Part shown: positions 50,039 through 58,816 of the stretch, in pieces
Position numbering within the stretch: position 1 is the first letter of the stretch
Layout: each line of letters begins with the position of its first letter
Source of the DNA: Archangium sp.
GTDB taxonomy: Bacteria > Myxococcota > Myxococcia > Myxococcales > Myxococcaceae
Length of the DNA stretch: 64,000 bases
Direction of reading: 5' to 3'
Assembly: GCA_030681645.1 (NCBI GenBank)
Contig: JAUXRX010000019.1
Location: 1-64,000, forward strand
Position numbers and translations under genes: made by a program
Notes under the pieces: generated by a model
The model's database searches: none
Told to the model about the DNA's origin: nothing
What the model saw: the letters and a program-made list of their open reading frames with translations, nothing else

Positions 50039-51511
50039 CTACCGGCTTCGGAGAATCACGCCGTCGATGCGGCCGCCGACCGCCCAGCTGCGGTTGACCG
50101 CGGTGCCCCACACACCGAGCAGGTGATCGAACACGGGCGTGAGGTGGCGCACGTAGCGCCGGTTGACGAGGTCCAGCTCGAGCAGCTGCCCATCGAGGCC
50201 GACCGCCCAGCCGCGCGCTGCACCGTCGAGCCAGACGCTGCGCAGGTCGCGCTTGAGCTCATACGTGTCTGCGCTGAAGTTCGGCGGCTGCCACGGGTAG
50301 CTGCCGGAGTCGGTGTAGTCGTACGCGAGCATGCTGCCGTCGTTGCCCACGGCCACCAGCACCCGGTCGCCGTTCATCGGGTTCACCGAGCCCCAGATGC
50401 CGAACACCCGCAGAATCGAGCCGCGCCCGTCGGCCCACTGCGCGCCGTCGTACTCGCGAAAGGCGAAGTCGCCGGCCGCCCACACCTCGGTGTCGTTGCG
50501 CCCCCAGACCTTGATCAGATCGGGCGAGACGCTGTTGATGGCGTCCGACTGCACCACCCGCAGCGTGGTCCCCGCGTGGCGCGCGAGCGTGTTGCCAGCA
50601 CCTGAGATCCACACCTCGGTCGAGGTCGCCCACACGCCACCGAGATCGCGCTGCGGCTGACCGGAAGGCAGCAGCCCCGCGTCGAGAGGGCTCGCCGGAG
50701 GGGACCAGCCGACCGCGCTCCAGCCGCCGGGCTGAAACCGAATCACCACGCCCTGCTCACCCACCGCCCACACCTCGTTCGCTGACACCGGGTGCACGTC
50801 GAACAGCGTCACCGGCACGCCGGCATCCGAGCGCGACCAGGTGGTGCCGTCGTAGTGGTACGCCGCGCCGCGCGCGCCCACCGCCCAGATGTCGGAGTCC
50901 GAGAGTCCCCGCACCGCGTAGAGCGGCTCGTTCACCCGCTGCGCGACGCACCAGGCGCCACCGTCGGGCACGCAGCCGGTGCCGTCGGCGATCGGCCCCC
51001 AGAACCGGCCCGCATCGAACGTGCCTGCGTCGCGCATCGTCACGCCACCGTCGGCCAGCACACCCGCGTCACCGGTGCCCGCGTCGCTCAACGTCGCGCC
51101 CGCGTCGGGAACGCCGCCATCGGCCACCTGCTGCACCCACGCGAGCACGCAGGCGCGCTGGGCCTGGTCGAGCGCCTGGCGGCCCTGCGGCATCGACGCG
51201 CCGAACGGCGGCTGCATCGACAGCTTCAGGAACAGCGCGCTCTCTTCCGGGATCTCCGGGTCGACGAGGAGGTAGTCGGCCCGCCCCGCGCTGCGCTTGC
51301 CGTACACCCGCGCCTCGAGGTTGGGCGAGGCGAGGTCGAGCCCGCCCTGCACTGCCGTCGCGTCGTGACAGCCCGCCGTGCAGCTCGCGGCAAAGAGCGC
51401 AGGCACGTCGCACGCCCCGGGGGTGACGGGGCCCGCGTCGTTGCCGGGCACGGCGGCCTCGTCGCACGCAGTCACCGCGAGCAGGAGCACCACCGCGCTG
51501 CGAAGCTTCAT
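50039..51511 (-). CDS. Lipoprotein with one haem-binding motif and a beta-propeller-like region
   Basis: 490 residues. Lipoprotein signal MKLRSAVVLLLAVTAC. CTAGCH at about 44-48 is a c-type haem CxxCH site, in the setting LFAASCTAGCHDATAVQGGLDLASP that resembles planctomycete-type cytochrome c (PSCyt1-like) domains. A DAG-rich linker covers about 130-170. About 195-490 holds repeated blades ending in WAVGAxG (GLSDSDIWAVGARGAAYHYDGTTWSRS, DLRSVWLDGAARGWAVGLDGQLLELD), a beta-propeller pattern. It is third in a leftward operon with DUF1592 and DUF1552 genes (ATGA overlap at 51508-51511). Confidence 0.75.
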   Translation of the reverse strand: MKLRSAVVLLLAVTACDEAAVPGNDAGPVTPGACDVPALFAASCTAGCHDATAVQGGLDLASPNLEARVYGKRSAGRADYLLVDPEIPEESALFLKLSMQPPFGASMPQGRQALDQAQRACVLAWVQQVADGGVPDAGATLSDAGTGDAGVLADGGVTMRDAGTFDAGRFWGPIADGTGCVPDGGAWCVAQRVNEPLYAVRGLSDSDIWAVGARGAAYHYDGTTWSRSDAGVPVTLFDVHPVSANEVWAVGEQGVVIRFQPGGWSAVGWSPPASPLDAGLLPSGQPQRDLGGVWATSTEVWISGAGNTLARHAGTTLRVVQSDAINSVSPDLIKVWGRNDTEVWAAGDFAFREYDGAQWADGRGSILRVFGIWGSVNPMNGDRVLVAVGNDGSMLAYDYTDSGSYPWQPPNFSADTYELKRDLRSVWLDGAARGWAVGLDGQLLELDLVNRRYVRHLTPVFDHLLGVWGTAVNRSWAVGGRIDGVILRSR

Positions 51512-52869
51512 CCCACCAGCCCGGGGAGACCGCCGGTGCAGAACGCCGGGTCACCGAAGGTGGTGACGTCGCGCAGCCCCATCGCGTGGCACAGCGAGAC
51601 CATCAGGTTGTTGGTCGTCTCGTTCACGAACGAGCGCCGGTCGTACGACGGCCCGAACACGGTCGGGTTCGCCGCGCGCGCGCGCCGGTAGTCGAGCAGG
51701 CGCCCCGGCTGAATCGCACCACCGGCGCGGCCGGCGAGCACCACGGGGATCTCGTGGAAGTCGTGGTAGCTGCCCATGCCGAAGACGTTGGGCCAGACGA
51801 TGAGCGTGTTGTCGAGCAGCGAGCCGCCGTCGGTGTCGGGCGTCGCCTTGAAGCGCTGCACCCACGCGGCGAAGGCGGTGGCGTACCAGCGCATGGTGCT
51901 GCGCCATTCCTCGCGACGGCGCACCGGATCGAGCCCGTAGTCGGGGCCCTGGTGAATCCAGTTGTGGTAGTCGCCGCCGGTGAAGCGCACCGGGAACGCC
52001 GGGTCGCTGCCGGGCTGCGCTGTCATGTACGAGCCGACGTGGCTCAGCTGGCAGGCGAACGCGAGCGCGTAGAGGTACGCCGCGTAGTCGTTGTTCGGCC
52101 GGTTGGGCGCGAACACCGGCGGGTTCGGGTCAGGCGCGCAGGAATTGCCCTGCGCCTCGAGCGCGAGCCGCGTCTCGAGGTCGCGCAGCATGGTGAGGTG
52201 GTGATCGAGCTTCGCCTTGTCGGCCGCCGAGACCCGCGTGTTGACGTGCCGAAAGTTCTCCAGCACCGAGTCGATCACGCTCTCGCGGGTGACGCGGCGC
52301 TTGGCGATCAGCTGTGGATCCGTCGTGCCGTTGAAGTTGCCGAACAGATCCGCGAAGGCGTTGCCCAGGCTGAGGCCGGTGGTCGGCTGTGCCGCTGCCT
52401 GGTACGAGACCGCGAACGAGCCGCTGGGCAGGTTGATGTTGATGCTGCGGCGCGGAGCGGTGGGCAGCCGGCCGGCGAGGTATTGATCGATCGACGGGCC
52501 TCCGCCGTTCGCCGCGCTCTGAACGCTGGCGAAGTCGCTGCGCGCGATGGCCGTCAGCAGCGTGCCGTTGCCGATGTCGTGCGCGTTGCCCGAGTGGTCG
52601 TGGGTGATGTGGTTGTCCACGCCGACGATGGGCAGGATGTCGCCCTTCACCGCCTCGAGCGGCGAGAGCAGGTAGGGGAGCGTGAGGCCCCCGGTGCCCG
52701 CCGTGGGCGTCCACTCGTCGCGCAGCGTGCCGTTGTCCTGCAGGAAGAAGAGGATGCGCCTGGGCGCCACCACCTGGGCGCGCGCGGTCTTCGGCAGCAG
52801 GCTGGTCAGCAGCGGAATCGGCAGCAGCGCGCCCGCGCCCTTGAGGAAATGCCGTCGGGGAATCTTCAT
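51508..52869 (-). CDS. DUF1552 secreted protein (Tat-type signal), module 1
   Basis: 453 residues. The start KIPRRHFLKGAGALLPIPLLTSLL is a Tat-like twin-arginine signal. The body is DUF1552: RRILFFLQDNGTLRDEWTP, VKGDILPIVGVDNHITHDHSGN, GNAHDIGNGTLLTAIARSD, GPSIDQYLA and SFVNETTNNLMVSLCHAMGL. DUF1552 proteins regularly pair with DUF1592 proteins. They are thought to be extracytoplasmic and their activity is not established. It overlaps both neighbours by ATGA, so the three genes form one transcription unit. Confidence 0.9.
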   Translation of the reverse strand: MKIPRRHFLKGAGALLPIPLLTSLLPKTARAQVVAPRRILFFLQDNGTLRDEWTPTAGTGGLTLPYLLSPLEAVKGDILPIVGVDNHITHDHSGNAHDIGNGTLLTAIARSDFASVQSAANGGGPSIDQYLAGRLPTAPRRSININLPSGSFAVSYQAAAQPTTGLSLGNAFADLFGNFNGTTDPQLIAKRRVTRESVIDSVLENFRHVNTRVSAADKAKLDHHLTMLRDLETRLALEAQGNSCAPDPNPPVFAPNRPNNDYAAYLYALAFACQLSHVGSYMTAQPGSDPAFPVRFTGGDYHNWIHQGPDYGLDPVRRREEWRSTMRWYATAFAAWVQRFKATPDTDGGSLLDNTLIVWPNVFGMGSYHDFHEIPVVLAGRAGGAIQPGRLLDYRRARAANPTVFGPSYDRRSFVNETTNNLMVSLCHAMGLRDVTTFGDPAFCTGGLPGLVG

Positions 52870-54476
52870 GGCAGCGACTCCCGGAACAGGAACGCGTCAG
52901 AGGTGGTGACCGCCACGGCCACGTCCTGCAGCGACGCAGTGGGCCCCAGCGAGGTGAAGGCCGCGTCGAGGTGGCAGCGGTCCTTCGAGCCCTCGGTGCG
53001 GCCCTGCGCGTAGCGGTAGACCTGCGTCAGGTAGCAGCGATTCGAGGCGGGGCTCTCGGCCAGGCGCTGCGAGAGCTCGGCGGCGTTGGCGAAGCTGGTG
53101 GCGGCGTTGCCCACGGTGATCTCCCCGGTGCTGTCGATGGGCAGGCCGCCCGACTCGGTGGTGCGCGCCACGCCCATCGCGTCGAAGCCCTCGAGGCCGA
53201 AACCCAGGGGGTCCATCAACACGTGGCACGAGTAGCAGGAGCTCCCCGCCAGCATGTGCGCCGCCAGGCGCTGCCGCAGCGTCGCGGGGCCGGTGACGTT
53301 GGGCAGCATCACGTTCACGCCGGGCGGAGGCGGGGCGATGTCCTCGCAGAGCATGCGGGTGCGGATCGACTTGCCGCGCAGGGTGGGCGAGGTCTGCTCG
53401 GGGTGCGCGTGCGTCGAGAGCCACGCCACGCGGGTGAGCACGCCCGCGCGTCCGGCCGGGAGCACCTGGTCGGCCGCGCTCACCCCGTAGGCCGCGGCGA
53501 GCGGGGCGGTGAGGGTGGTGGCGCGGTCGGTGAGCAGTTGGGAATAGGTCTTCCCGCCCGTGAAGCTGTCGGCGGCGAAGGTCTCGAGCTCGGTGCGCGA
53601 CGCGGTGGCGAGCGCAGCGGTCCACAGGGGGAAGAGGGTGGTGTTCTTGTTCACCGCGCCCAGCGCGTCGACCTCGAGCCACTGATCAGCGAAGTGCAGG
53701 TAGCCGGTGCGCGCGCGGGGATCAGCCAGCAGCCGCCGCGTCTCGCGCGTCACGTCTTCCACGGTGCTGAGCCGGCCCTGCTCCGCGGCGTCGAGCAGCG
53801 CAGTGTCAGGCACGCTGCCCCAGAGGAAGAGGGACAGCTTGGTGGCCACCTCGAGCGGCTCGAGCTTCGAGGTCGGCCGCGCCGCGCCCGTCACGCTCGC
53901 GCCCACCTCGGTGACGTAGAGGAACTGCGGCGACTGCAGCACCACCTGGAGCACCGCCGAGAGCGCCTCGTCGTACGTCGCGGTGGGCAGCGCGCGCACG
54001 GTGCGGAACACCGTGAGCAGGGACGTGCGCTCGTCGGCGTTGAGGGTGCGGCGCATGGCGCGGCGGCCGAAGGTGTCGAGGATCTGCCCGATGCACGCCT
54101 CTTCCTCCGCGGCCGGCGGGCGGGCGCAGGGAAACAGCGTGCCCTGCCGCGTGACGGCCGCGTTCGCCAGGGTCTCCGCGGTCTTCAGGTAGAAGCGCAG
54201 CCGCACCTCGTCCATGCCCACCCAGTCTGCGTGGTTGTCGAAGCGCGTCTCGGAAGACGGGCGCTCGAGCACCTGCGCGGGCCGGGTGGTGTCACCGAGG
54301 AGATCTTCGACCACCACGTCGTATTGCCTCGCGGTCAGCGCGCGCATCGGCGCCGAGACCGGGCGGCAAGTGCGGGGGCCGTCGAGCACGGCCGGATCAA
54401 CCGGCGCGGGGATCGGCCCGGAGATCTGGCCCGTACAGGAGAGGGCGCACGCGAGGAGGAGCCAGCTGCGTCTCAT
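52866..54476 (-). CDS. DUF1592/1588/1587-family cytochrome-like protein, module 1
   Basis: 536 residues with a signal peptide (MRRSWLLLACALSCTG, a possible lipobox). Domains in order: DUF1587-type (RALTARQYDVVVEDLLGD), DUF1592 (SAVLQVVLQSPQFLYV...EPLEVATKLSLFLWGSVPDTALLDAAEQGRL), then DUF1588/1585 with SCYSCHVLMDPLGFGLEGFDAMG at about 413-435. The latter contains one CxxCH haem motif followed by the conserved MDPxG. This family is always linked to DUF1552 partners. It is first in the leftward operon. Confidence 0.9.
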   Translation of the reverse strand: MRRSWLLLACALSCTGQISGPIPAPVDPAVLDGPRTCRPVSAPMRALTARQYDVVVEDLLGDTTRPAQVLERPSSETRFDNHADWVGMDEVRLRFYLKTAETLANAAVTRQGTLFPCARPPAAEEEACIGQILDTFGRRAMRRTLNADERTSLLTVFRTVRALPTATYDEALSAVLQVVLQSPQFLYVTEVGASVTGAARPTSKLEPLEVATKLSLFLWGSVPDTALLDAAEQGRLSTVEDVTRETRRLLADPRARTGYLHFADQWLEVDALGAVNKNTTLFPLWTAALATASRTELETFAADSFTGGKTYSQLLTDRATTLTAPLAAAYGVSAADQVLPAGRAGVLTRVAWLSTHAHPEQTSPTLRGKSIRTRMLCEDIAPPPPGVNVMLPNVTGPATLRQRLAAHMLAGSSCYSCHVLMDPLGFGLEGFDAMGVARTTESGGLPIDSTGEITVGNAATSFANAAELSQRLAESPASNRCYLTQVYRYAQGRTEGSKDRCHLDAAFTSLGPTASLQDVAVAVTTSDAFLFRESLP

Positions 54477-54576
54477 CAGCGGCGACGAGACTACGGAGCG
54501 TTCACCCGGACAAGGACATGACGCGAATCAATTCGCCGACACTGGCGTACATCGGCGCTGGCCTATCTTCGCGGCC

Positions 54577-55953
54577 ATGCACTCGACGAGAGATCGCCGT
54601 TCACCCCGAGCTGAGTCGAGCGGCGCCTTCCTGCGAGCTTCTGCGGCCATCTCTCGCCTTCGCTCGGGACGAACGGTGGCCGCCCTCTTCATCCTCGTCG
54701 CCGCGTGTTCGGGGCCAGTGGTCGACCCCGACGCGGGCGCGACAGGTGGCGGCAGTGCTGCGACGGGTGGAGGCGCCGCAGCAGGTGGAGGAACCGCGAC
54801 AGGTGGAGGCACCGCGACAGGCGGTGGTGCTGCGACCGGCGGTGGTGCTGCGACGGGCGGTGGTGCTGCGACAGGCGGTGGTGCTGCGACAGGCGGTGGC
54901 GGCGGCGCGACGACGGTGCCGATGTTCGTCGCCTCAGGCCACGTGGGGCGCACCACCATTTCGTGCGACGACGGCCGCACCTGGGTGGGCAACCGCTCTG
55001 ACGAAGACCGCTTCACCTGCTTCGTGGCCGGCGGAAACCCCGACGGCGGCAGTGAAGACTGCGATCACAACGCAGGCGCGGGACACGGCGTGGTGTTCTC
55101 GAACGGCTGGTTCGTCGCGTCGTACGGCTGGGGCCCGCCGGGCGGAATCCGGCGCAGCGCCGACGGCGTGAGCTGGACGCAGACGCTCGGCGGCACCACG
55201 TTCCAGGGCGTGGTGGAAGGCGGTGGGCTCGTGTTCGCCAGCGGCCGCAACCCGCGCTGGTCGCGCGACGACGGCGCCACCTGGGACGCGGGCGCGACGA
55301 TCGATCTCCGCGGCGCCGACGGCGGGCCCATCTTCAACGTGCGCACGCAGGGCCGCGCCGACGGCGTGTTCGTGGTGTTCGGCAACGACTCCGACCGCAG
55401 CGACCTGCGCGTCTCGCGTGACGACGGCGCGACCTGGGTTCGCCCGACGACACTGCCGCCCGAGTGCCGGGTGGCGCGGCGCTTCGGCACGAACGGGGCC
55501 ACGCTGCTCTTCCTCACCGACCAGGGCCTGGTGTGCCGCTCGACTGATCAGGGCGACACCTTCTCTGCCAGCGACGCCGGTGGGCTCGCCATCGAGGGCG
55601 TCGAGTGGACGGGCACCGAGTTCCTCGCGTGGGGCAGCCTGCTCCCGCCTTCGTACACGCCGGTCGCGTTCCGCAGCACCGACGGCGAGCGCTGGACCGC
55701 GACCCCGCTCATCGGCCGCCGCCCCGACGGCGGCATGGGCCGGCCCGAGCTCGGCGCGGTGAGCCGCAGCCCACTGACGGGCACGTTCGTGTCGGTGCGC
55801 GGCGGCTGGCAGAACTGGTACGCGCGCCAGGAATTCTACCGGAGCACCGACGGCGTCACCTGGGACTTCCTCCCGGCGGGCGCGTTCGTGGGCAGCCATC
55901 CGCTCCACGACATCGTGTTCGGGTACGGCGCGCCTTCTGGGGTGTGTCCATGA
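54577..55953 (+). CDS. Lipoprotein with GGGxATGGG minisatellite linker and Asp-box propeller
   Basis: 458 residues from ATG 54577. The N-region up to about residue 32 is partly translated from a family B element. The signal GRTVAALFILVAACSG (lipobox VAAC) follows. Residues about 55-112 are a Gly/Ala/Thr repeat (GGGAATGGGAATGGG). The rest, about 115-458, contains repeated SxDDGxTWxx (Asp-box) motifs, such as CDDGRTWVG, RDDGATWDAG, RDDGATWVRP and RSTDGERWTA. This is a sialidase/BNR-type beta-propeller, so it is probably an exposed protein. No catalytic residues were assigned. Confidence 0.7.
   Translation: MHSTRDRRSPRAESSGAFLRASAAISRLRSGRTVAALFILVAACSGPVVDPDAGATGGGSAATGGGAAAGGGTATGGGTATGGGAATGGGAATGGGAATGGGAATGGGGGATTVPMFVASGHVGRTTISCDDGRTWVGNRSDEDRFTCFVAGGNPDGGSEDCDHNAGAGHGVVFSNGWFVASYGWGPPGGIRRSADGVSWTQTLGGTTFQGVVEGGGLVFASGRNPRWSRDDGATWDAGATIDLRGADGGPIFNVRTQGRADGVFVVFGNDSDRSDLRVSRDDGATWVRPTTLPPECRVARRFGTNGATLLFLTDQGLVCRSTDQGDTFSASDAGGLAIEGVEWTGTEFLAWGSLLPPSYTPVAFRSTDGERWTATPLIGRRPDGGMGRPELGAVSRSPLTGTFVSVRGGWQNWYARQEFYRSTDGVTWDFLPAGAFVGSHPLHDIVFGYGAPSGVCP
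54598..54676. repeat. Family B element, inverted pair at the start of a CDS
   Basis: CCGTTCACCCCGAGCTGAGT opens the left arm and CTCGGGACGAACGG closes the right arm, with a divergent middle. The arms are degenerate relative to 26081-26149. Confidence 0.7.
54739..54915 (+). repeat. 18-bp minisatellite (GGTGGTGCTGCGACAGGC units)
   Basis: About ten tandem 18-bp units, the last four nearly identical. The earlier ones vary mainly at third codon positions. It encodes Gly-Gly-Gly-Ala-Ala-Thr repeats in frame. Confidence 0.9.
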
Positions 55954-55972
55954 TGGTGGTAGATTCGCCGTC

Positions 55973-56137
55973 ATGGCACGCACGAAGACGCCAGCACGCG
56001 CAGAAGGCGCCCCTTCAGCGTCGCCTCGACCGCAGCTCGGGTGGCTGAAGCTGTCCGAGGTCGAGCGCTCCGAGATCAAGAACGAGGCGGCCGGCGACTT
56101 CGACCGAATCGCTGAGAAGGCCGACCGGTCCGAGTAA
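55973..56137 (+). CDS. 54-residue acidic-tailed small protein
   Basis: A short frame, ATG 55973 to TAA 56137, eleven bases before the GIDE-type gene. The product begins MARTKTPARAEGAPSASPRPQ and ends in a charged helix (LSEVERSEIKNEAAGDFDRIAEKADRS). A basic N-terminus, a Pro/Ala linker and an acidic helix suggest a small binding protein. Codon use resembles its neighbours and the position implies co-expression with the next gene. It is a hypothetical small gene with no homology evidence. Confidence 0.5.
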   Translation: MARTKTPARAEGAPSASPRPQLGWLKLSEVERSEIKNEAAGDFDRIAEKADRSE

Positions 56138-56147
56138 GAGGCCGCCC

Positions 56148-56840
56148 ATGAGAATGGGTTACGCGGTGCCCACGCTGTTCTTTGGTGCCGTGTCTGCGAT
56201 CGGCTTCTGGCTCGCCCAGCGCAAGGCCCGGAAGGTGAAGTTCTTCCAGCAGGAGGAGCTCGAGGTCTCGCAGGTGCGCGGCGCTGGCGTGTGCAAGGTG
56301 CACGGCGTGGTGGTGGCTCAACAGCCGCTGACCGCGCCCGTCAGCGGCAAGCCCTGCGTCTGGTACCGCATGCTGGTGCAGGAGTACGTGCAGGCGGGCC
56401 GCTACAGCCGATGGGCCACGATTCACGACGAGGCGATCTGTGCGCCCTTTCAGCTCAAGGACCGCAAGGGCCCGGGCACAATCGACGTCGATCCCGCTGG
56501 CGCCGAGGTGTTGCTCGCCGGCGAGGGCGGCACGGAGGACCATGGCACGCTGGTGCGCTACCTCGAGTCACGCGGCAAGACGCGCCTGCTCGGCTACGGA
56601 GAGCTGCGCGCCAACGAGACCACGCTGCAGCCGGGAGAGAAGATCTTCGTGCTCGGCACCGTGGTCGAAGCGCCGGGCCGCTACGCGCTGAAGCTGGGTA
56701 CGAAGACGCCGTTCGTGCTCTCGGACACGGACTCAGGCCAGGTCGCCTACGCAGAGAACAGCAAGATGTACGTGACGCGCTTCTGGGCCGGCGCCGCAGC
56801 GTTGATGACGCTGTGGTGGCTCTGGCACCTGCTCCGCTAG
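56148..56840 (+). CDS. GIDE-domain (E3-ligase-like) membrane protein without a RING
   Basis: 230 residues. N-terminal hydrophobic helix (AVPTLFFGAVSAIGFWLA), then a GIDE-like domain. Features are VHGVVVAQQPLTAPVSGKPCVWYRMLVQEY, FQLKDRKGPGTIDVDPAGAEV and LGYGELRANETTLQPGEKIFVLGTV. A second membrane helix closes the protein (FWAGAAALMTLWWLWHLL). In eukaryotes GIDE domains belong to mitochondrial E3 ligases (MULAN/MAPL), which end in a RING finger. Here there is no Cys/His-rich RING, so it is a bacterial RING-less version. Function unknown. Confidence 0.75.
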   Translation: MRMGYAVPTLFFGAVSAIGFWLAQRKARKVKFFQQEELEVSQVRGAGVCKVHGVVVAQQPLTAPVSGKPCVWYRMLVQEYVQAGRYSRWATIHDEAICAPFQLKDRKGPGTIDVDPAGAEVLLAGEGGTEDHGTLVRYLESRGKTRLLGYGELRANETTLQPGEKIFVLGTVVEAPGRYALKLGTKTPFVLSDTDSGQVAYAENSKMYVTRFWAGAAALMTLWWLWHLLR

Positions 56841-56843
56841 TGG

Positions 56844-56886
56844 CCCCTCACCCCGGCCCTCTCCCCGCTGCGCAGGGAGAGGGAGA
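56844..56886. repeat. Dispersed palindrome A, copy 7
   Basis: CCCCTCACCCCGGCCCTCTCCCC, a GCTGC loop, then GCAGGGAGAGGGAGA, in the gap after the GIDE-type gene. The orientation is opposite to most other copies, matching copy 1. Confidence 0.85.
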
Positions 56887-56945
56887 TTGGGTCGGATATG
56901 GTCGCCCGATCTTCGCGACTTCACCCGCGCTACGGAGAGGCAGAC

Positions 56946-58769
56946 ATGAAGCGACCTGGTGACGCAGTGGAGTCGTTCGCGCAAGGCGCTCGAGGCGCTG
57001 CGATGAGAGCGGTGGCGCTGGCGATGCTGAGCGTCGTCCCGGTGGCCCATGCGGGACAGCTGGTCACCGAGCACTACGGCCTGGCGGACGTGCGGAAGAA
57101 CGGCAGCTCGGTGATCGCGGGCACCGTCGACTCCTTCGTGAAGGGAAAGACGAAGAACGACTTCTCGCTCACGGTGAAGGTGACCCGCACCTTCGGTTCT
57201 TCCGCGCCCGCGGTGGGCAGCGCGTACACCGTGAAGGTCTACGACGGCGTCATCTGGGACGACCCGCACAAGTCGCCGATGGAACATCGCCTGCGCAACG
57301 CGGTGGGCCCGCAGGTCGCGAAGGGCCAGACGGTCTACCTGGTGCCCCAGTATCCCGGCTCGCAGCAGGTCGAGCTGCTCGAGGGCACGAAGGAGAACCT
57401 CACCCGCATCGAGGTGCACTTCGACGACGAGGCCCGCAAGCGCTGGCTCGCGTCCGAGAGCCCGGTGCTCGAGGCCGCGCTCGGTGACGAAGAGCTGGCC
57501 GGCTTCGCCTTCCCCGAGCTCGCGCGCCGGGGGCCGATTCGCGCGGCGGCGTTGCTGAAGGCCGAAGACAAGCCCGCGCGGGCGTACCTGCTGGGGCTCG
57601 CGGCTCCGGGGCGGGCCACGTTCTTCAAGGACGCGCTGGCCCTGGCGAAGACCGACGCCGCGGCGCGCGACGCGCTGTACGACCTCACCTGCAACGACCT
57701 GCCCTCGGCGTGGGTGGCCGAGATCGCGCCGCTCATGGAGCTGTTCCCTGCGAAGGAAGGCGACGAGGGCCGCCGCTTCTTCGACCTGCGCGACGAGCTC
57801 AGCTCCCTGCTCTCGCGCGTGCAGGAGAAGACCGAGAAGCAGCGCCCCGACCTCTCGCCGCTCGCGCCGTACCTCGCGCGCTATCTGGTGGGGAAGCCCA
57901 CGTACCGATCCGATGATGACTTGAGCGAGCTCTTCCCCTTCATGACCGCCGCGGGAAGGCAGCAGCTCGCGCTCGCGGTGTTGACCGCGGTGCCCTCGAA
58001 CGTGGGCCCGAAGCCCGACGATCCTGATCTGTCCCTGCTCGGCGACGCGGAGGGGCTGGCGAAGCTCGCACCATCTGTCGCCCTGCTCGACGCGCTGGGG
58101 AAAATCGATCCCTCGAAGGTGCGCGTCACCTCGTCACGCGAAGACGCGATGGGCTCGATGCTCACCATCGGGCTGGCCATCGCGAAGGCGAGCCCGGCCG
58201 CGCGCCGCCAGGTGCAGGAGGTGCTCGAGCCCTGGCTCGCCGCGGGCGTCGACTGCAACGAAGCCGCGCTCAAGGCCTGGCGCAAGACGATGGGCGCGTG
58301 GCGGCCGGGTCCACCGGTGGCGGCGACGTTCGAGCTCTCGCTCGGGCAGCTGCGGCGCTTGAGCACCGGCGCGCGCGCGAGCTTCACGAAGGACGACAAG
58401 GCGTGGGGCTTCACGCTCGACAGCGGGGCGCAGAGCAACTCGACGTGGTTCGAGACCGACGACGACTGGTACCGCGAGCTGTATTGGAAGCCGTGGCTGA
58501 TCGTGCTTGAGCGGGTGGGGCGCGAAGAGAAGGTGAAGCTGAAGGCCACTGCCGCGCCGCCGAAGTTCGCGCCGCTCGATGATCCGAAGACGCACCGGGT
58601 GCTCGAGGCGCAGGCCGCGAAGGACGGCTGCCCGCAGTACGAAGACGCCGAGTACGACGAGTCGAGCGGCACGTTCACCTACGAGGCCTCGGGCGAGAAG
58701 GGCCGCAAGTGCAGCTACCGCTTCGGCATCTACACGCGGTCGGTGCAGCGCCGCACCGTCACGCCCTGA
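56946..58769 (+). CDS. Exported protein of unknown function (about 607 aa)
   Basis: 607 residues from ATG 56946 (GGAGAGG eight bases upstream). ATG 57003 is an alternative that places the signal peptide (AVALAMLSVVPVAHAG) directly at the start. The first ~110 residues are beta-rich (SSVIAGTVDSFVKGKTKNDFSLTVKVTRTFGSS). The middle (about 130-470) is helical and HEAT-like (KAEDKPARAYLLGLAAPGRATFFKDALALAKTDAAARDALYDL). The C-terminus has CPQYEDAEYDESSGTFTYEASGEKGRKCSYRFG. No family was recognised; a periplasmic or secreted location is likely. Confidence 0.55.
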   Translation: MKRPGDAVESFAQGARGAAMRAVALAMLSVVPVAHAGQLVTEHYGLADVRKNGSSVIAGTVDSFVKGKTKNDFSLTVKVTRTFGSSAPAVGSAYTVKVYDGVIWDDPHKSPMEHRLRNAVGPQVAKGQTVYLVPQYPGSQQVELLEGTKENLTRIEVHFDDEARKRWLASESPVLEAALGDEELAGFAFPELARRGPIRAAALLKAEDKPARAYLLGLAAPGRATFFKDALALAKTDAAARDALYDLTCNDLPSAWVAEIAPLMELFPAKEGDEGRRFFDLRDELSSLLSRVQEKTEKQRPDLSPLAPYLARYLVGKPTYRSDDDLSELFPFMTAAGRQQLALAVLTAVPSNVGPKPDDPDLSLLGDAEGLAKLAPSVALLDALGKIDPSKVRVTSSREDAMGSMLTIGLAIAKASPAARRQVQEVLEPWLAAGVDCNEAALKAWRKTMGAWRPGPPVAATFELSLGQLRRLSTGARASFTKDDKAWGFTLDSGAQSNSTWFETDDDWYRELYWKPWLIVLERVGREEKVKLKATAAPPKFAPLDDPKTHRVLEAQAAKDGCPQYEDAEYDESSGTFTYEASGEKGRKCSYRFGIYTRSVQRRTVTP

Positions 58770-58816
58770 TCCGCGAAGCAGGCTTCGTCGAGTCCGCAGA
58801 GAAACTGGCTCGATGG

